NCBI GenBank assembly: GCA_964023205.1
Contig: OZ026835.1
Coordinates: 615,501-679,500, forward strand
Source: Lutraria lutraria
Taxonomy: Eukaryota > Mollusca > Bivalvia > Venerida > Mactridae
Reading direction: 5' to 3'
Length of the DNA stretch: 64,000 nucleotides
Under the pieces are notes generated by a model, which was not told where the DNA came from, ran no database searches, and worked only from the letters and a program-made list of their open reading frames with translations. This document shows, one piece after another, positions 59,240 through 64,000 of the stretch. A program made the position numbers and the translations under genes. The first letter of the stretch is position 1. Each line of letters starts with the position of its first letter.

Positions 59240-60130
59240 CAACTGCACGAAACAAGTTATTTCAACTAATTAGCGCACTGACTGTTTTGAGAGCGAGCCC
59301 AAACATCTATTTTTACACAACTATTCTTCTACAAAGTTGCCATTTTGTTCTAATTACAAACAGTAAACTAAAAACATAAACTAGAATCACTTAGATTTAT
59401 GCAAAACAGAATCGTATTAAAGTCGGTCATAAAAGTCTTAGTACCGCTATAAACGGATTTTGATACATTTGAATATACCTTTATTTGATATAATGTGTCA
59501 TTGTTTGGTGTACAATATATTGAATTCAGATGGTATCTATCTTTATTTGGACTCGTATAATTGGCGATGATTGAATTTTTCTTCCTATCGCCAATTGGTA
59601 TGACACCTTAAGTGTAAATACAAAATGTACTATCAATAATTACACATCTCTTATTAACAATTTGTAAAGTTAGTTAACAATATATTTGTATGCTAAAACG
59701 ATCGTTTTAACAGATATTTATAAGGTGTAAATATACTATTATTATATCGTATAACAATAACATTGTAACACTGAAACACTCTGTGATATGCTGATTTGTG
59801 TGTTAAACAATCAATGTGCGAGTTTGTGACTTGTACCTCGGTCACAACAATCTTCACCTTGAAAATGTTAGGATGTAAAAAAATAAAATGCCATTATTGC
59901 TTAATTCCGATATATTTATAGACAGTATATGCAGTAGGAATATCTTGTTTTCTCAACATACGAGATAGGTATCTGTACCCAGCCTAATCTGAAGTGATAA
60001 GTTAAATCCAGGGAATTACAGGACCAAGTCGACCCAGCGGTCCCAGAATGTTCGATACCGCGGATAGTTAATCGTTTGCCAGAAACCACTTGACAGAAGT
60101 ATTTCAACATAAATCATTAATCACTATCTT
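59240..60130. other. 5' flank of the intronless gene, AT-rich
   Basis: Contains the probable promoter of the gene at 58432-59232, but no strong TATA or CpG cluster was seen. The rest is unassigned. Confidence 0.3.
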
Positions 60131-60137
60131 TTAACTG

Positions 60138-60335
60138 ATATGCGGGGTAACACGCTGGACTACAAAGTAATGGAAAGGTCGTGTGTTCGAATCTCGGCTC
60201 CGCATGAATCACGATATTTCAGAGACGCTTTTCAGTTTCCCCATCAGTAACTATATTCTCTTCCCATTCTCGGGGTTGCTCTGAAATGTGCATAGCTGCC
60301 GAATGGGCCGCTAAACGACAGATAATAATTGATTG
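60138..60335 (+). mobile_element. tRNA-derived SINE with near-complete cloverleaf-like head
   Basis: TGCGGGG at 60140 pairs with CTCCGCA (7 bp), around GGTAACACGCTGGACTAC and GTGTGTTCGAATCTCGG (B box GTTCGAATC). The T-stem does not pair well. A body (GAGACGCTTTTCAGTTTCCCC) ending GGGCCGCTAAACGACAGATAATAATT follows, so this is a SINE and not a tRNA gene. Confidence 0.7.
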
Positions 60336-60339
60336 GTAA

Positions 60340-61300
60340 ACACTTAACGTATATATGTGTTGCTAGCGCTGAAACTTGTTAATATCGAATCAACTGACGT
60401 AAACACATAAAATAGATTGTTGCTTAACGGCATTTAACGCCAATGCAAACACATCTTTATTGCTTAACGTAAGAAGAGGACCAAAGTTAAGAACGATATT
60501 CTTTTTGGTGAGGGAACTCAAATAAATCAGTGTTTTACGTCACCAAATCTTGTACAACTAAAACAGTATATTTATGTGTTCATTAGCTGGACATCTTTAT
60601 TGTTATAATTTGATAAATAACGATGACATTGGGCAGTAACCGTGTTACGGTGTACATTACGTATAAAATATGGGTTTGTACAGAGCTATTGACGTATGCG
60701 TTTAAGGGTTGTGGGATAGAAAACATTCGCGGTTTGAACTCAATGTACTTTTAACGATTTTGTTTGTGCGTTATATACATTACATGCGTACACAGAATGA
60801 ACGAGATAAACTTCTATCTCCACTCGAAGCTAACAACATCTCAACGTCGTTATCTACTAAATCAAGAAACATTTTTGTGTGATTTGTTTTAAAGAAATAG
60901 TAATTAATTGTTTTTTTAAAGATACCAATTATTTTTAATAAGCTTAAAATAAGCATGTAATGAGTTCGGTACTAAACTGAGATTAGAGATTTGTGATGTA
61001 TCAGAATTATTATTAATAAACTCAGACTTGGGTCTGTTTTGGTTGACTTTGTACACTATGTTGCTTTTTAACGTCACTACACTTCATTCGCAGCAATGTA
61101 TTCATGCAATGATCATAGTGTCTGTCCACACCTAACGTAGTGCTGAACGCCTATAAGTCTACAAGCACTCATCCGAAAAAAATGACACAGTGGAGTCTAT
61201 GAGATTATTCATAAACATACATGTAACTATTATACTATGTTTAATTATTGATTGTGTGATTATTATATGTTAAATTTCTTTGATTATTAGTGCATGTATC
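60340..61300. other. Unassigned
   Basis: No exon or element recognised between the SINE and the minisatellite. Confidence 0.35.
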
Positions 61301-61305
61301 TATAA

Positions 61306-62608
61306 CCCACAATGTGTATATATGTATCTACAATGTGTATATATGTATCTACAATGTGTATATATGTATCTACAATGTGTATATATGTGTCTACAATGTG
61401 TATATATGTATCTACAATGTGTATATATGTATCTACAATGTGTATATATGTGTCTACAATGTGTATATATGTGTCTACAATGTGTATATATGTGTCTACA
61501 ATGTGTATATATGTGTCTACAATGTGTATATATGTATCTACAATGTGTATATATGTATCTATAATGTGTATATATGTATCTACAATGTGTATATATGTGT
61601 CTACAATGTGTATATATGTGTCAACAATGTGTATATATGTATCTACAATGTGTATATATGTATCTACAATGTGTATATATGTGTCTACAATGTGTATATA
61701 TGTATCTACAATGTGTATATATGTATCTACAATGTGTATGTATGTGTGTGTCTACAATGTGTATATATGTATCTACAATGTGTATATATGTATCTACAAT
61801 GTGTATGTATGTGTCTACAATGTGTATATATGTATCTACAATGTGTATGTATGTGTCTACAATGTGTATATATGTATCTACAATGTGTATATATGTATCT
61901 ACAATGTGTATGTATGTGTCTACAATGTGTATATATGTGTCTACAATGTGTATATATGTGTCTACAATGTGTATATATGTATCTACAATGTGTATATATG
62001 TATCTATAATGTGTATATATGTATCTACAATGTGTATATATGTGTCTACAATGTGTATATATGTGTCAACAATGTGTATATATGTATCTACAATGTGTAT
62101 ATATGTATCTACAATGTGTATATATGTGTCTACAATGTGTATATATGTATCTACAATGTGTATATATGTATCTACAATGTGTATATATGTATCTACAATG
62201 TGTATATATGTGTCTACAATGTGTATATATGTATCTACAATGTGTATATATGTGTCTACAATGTATATATATGTATCTACAATGTGTATATATGTCTCTA
62301 CAATGTGTATATATGTATCTACAATGTGTATATATGTATCTACAATGTGTATATATGTGTCTACAATGTGTATATATGTATCTACAATGTGTATATATGT
62401 ATCTACAATGTGTATATATGTGTCTACAATGTGTATATATGTATCTACAATGTGTATATATGTGTCTACAATGTGTATATATGTATCTACAATGTGTATA
62501 TATGTGTCTACAATGTGTATATATGTATCTACAATGTGTATATATGTATCTACAATGTGTATATATGTGTCTACAATGTGTATATATGTGTCTACAATGT
62601 ATATATAT
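61306..62608 (+). repeat. 21-bp minisatellite with higher-order structure
   Basis: About 62 copies of acaatgtgtatatatgtatct, with a/g alternation at GTATCT/GTGTCT, and rarer GTATGTATG, TATAATG and GTCAACAATG variants. One unit (near 61741) carries four extra bases (gtgt). Rare variants at 61561 and 61621 recur at 62006 and 62066, i.e. 445 bp apart (21x21+4), showing a duplicated block. Because 21 is a multiple of three, all three plus frames stay open (NVYICIY, MCIYVST, QCVYMYL); these are artefacts of the period. Confidence 0.97.
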
Positions 62609-62609
62609 A

Positions 62610-64000
62610 TATGTTACTGGCTGTTACTCGTATAGATTTATATATCGTTTAACGGTCCATTCAACAGCTATGATCATTCCAGGATGGTCTAAGAGAGAGG
62701 GAAGAGTAGATACAGGAGAACATTTGCATCCTTACCCTTGTTTAGAACATTCTTTCCTGATTCTTCATCATCCAGGCAGTTTTATTCAACTGATTCATTA
62801 ACGACGATGACATTAGCAGGATTTTCATTACCATGTTAATTTTAGGACATTTTGTAGACGAACTAAGTTTCTCTGTTTTAATTTTACAAAACAAATGTTC
62901 CGGCAAATGGCTGGTCGATTTTTCTGTCATTATGTTGAACAACTTCTGCGAACATATTAAAACATTATGTACTACAAATATAAACTCAAATTAAGGTGTA
63001 ATTTAAGTTTATAAGTAACTCTTTTCGGCAGGCGTTCAACCACGGAGTTCAAAAAGTACTAGACAGTAGACACACTTTCATAATACAATCATGCCAACTG
63101 ACAAAATAAACTGCTTATCACAGAAACCGGAGTACAGTCTGTAATTATAATACTCTCCCGTGGCTTATCATGTTACAGTTTGTTTTCCATGTCACTAATA
63201 TTGACTGTTAGTTCATGTACATATATATTTGCCGAAAGGTTGTCTATGAAAAAAATGTATGTTATTTAAAGACGACCGAATTAAATTATTTAAATGGTAT
63301 ACGTTGACATCCCTATATAATACCAGTATATACACAATCTACAATGTATATCAAATACTTGAACTTGCAATTCAAATTTATAGCGTTTCTGTTTTCGCCG
63401 AAATGACATAAATTACATTTGAAATTTAATATTATACTGCTTGAATTGTTAATTCGAAATGTTGCTAAATATATTTTTTCTGCGGGTTCATATCATGTCT
63501 AGTGATGACGATTTGATTATTACCACTAGCCATTTTACAATTTTATATTTCATGATTATTTCATGACATTAAAATCTGACCAAAAGAAACGTACCTGAAT
63601 TTTAAATGCTATTAAATCCGACATGAAAGATTTCATAACGATTTCGAAACCTTGATTATTTCTACCGATGGTAAAATAGTTCACATCAAAATTCTATAAT
63701 ATCAACTGCTCTACGACCAAAGTTGACAGTAAAAAAGAACAACGGATAAAAACAATAATGGCGACTTTAATAAATACGTAATAAATAATGAAATAAATAT
63801 TTAATAAATAGAAAATAAATAACAAGCAACAACAGTACAATGCTAAGATGAACACAAGAATGATGCCTACTTAAAAATTGAAACGTACAGTAAAATTAAC
63901 GAAACCTTGTATAGCATCTAGTGATAATTAGTTGATGTCTAATTTTGAATTGTAAATAAATAATTAATTAAACATTGTATTGCTCCTGGTCACGATAAGT
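62610..64000. other. Right edge, nothing assigned
   Basis: AT-rich DNA; no exon, RNA gene or element recognised. Confidence 0.35.

Noticed and set aside
60140..60206. Possible tRNA gene
   Set aside because: The acceptor stem pairs but the T-stem does not, and a SINE body follows.
61280..62801. Long ORFs (up to 446 codons) in three plus frames
   Set aside because: They come from a 21-bp minisatellite whose period is a multiple of three; the peptides are 7-residue repeats in every frame.

Overview
The window is AT-rich, intron-rich and repeat-dense nuclear DNA from a eukaryote. The exon structure, the tRNA-derived SINEs and many short non-autonomous elements (terminal poly-C/TATACCCCC blocks, CTAG-T ends, AGCTCACCTG hairpins, GACC/GACGG tracts) suggest a bivalve-type mollusc; this is an inference from repeat style and protein similarity. 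No bacterial operons, rRNA genes or CRISPR arrays were seen.

The best-supported gene lies on the minus strand and fills the middle of the window. Nine internal coding exons (27510 down to 12505) and two alternative first exons (43652-43558 and 35318-35248) join in phase with consensus GT/AG sites. They encode a Rabin8/RAB3IP-type guanine-nucleotide exchange factor: the Sec2p coiled coil (27.3-18.1 kb) followed by the conserved Rabin8 C-terminal region (16.3-12.5 kb). The last 25 or so residues of the family were not found. Introns are long (up to 16 kb) and full of SINEs, MITEs and Helitron-like elements. One MITE ends at the +6 position of a splice donor, and one 3' splice site is tandemly copied seven times.

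At the left edge are the last two exons of a plus-strand gene (329-496 and 2070-2302) with an 11-residue repeat and a WSxxEK...PWLKLKYQVW C-terminal segment of unknown function. At 59232-58432 (minus) is an intronless 266-codon gene of unknown function.

The rest is repeats. 0.5-7.3 kb holds ~165-bp tandem modules, AGCTCACCTG elements and a 1.32-kb tandem duplication. 7.7-10.5 kb is a 120-135-bp satellite interleaved with three copies of a ~480-bp module. 25.2-25.8 kb is a 14-bp minisatellite, and 29.8-31.3 kb a Helitron-like element with a ~165-bp tandem core. 50.8-53.1 kb contains broken LINE fragments (RT C-terminus and ORF1). 56.0-57.2 kb is a non-autonomous hAT element with 8-bp target duplications. 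61.3-62.6 kb is a 21-bp minisatellite with a 445-bp higher-order period. I found no new multi-gene system; the most notable observations concern how repeats meet the splice sites of the Rabin8 gene.
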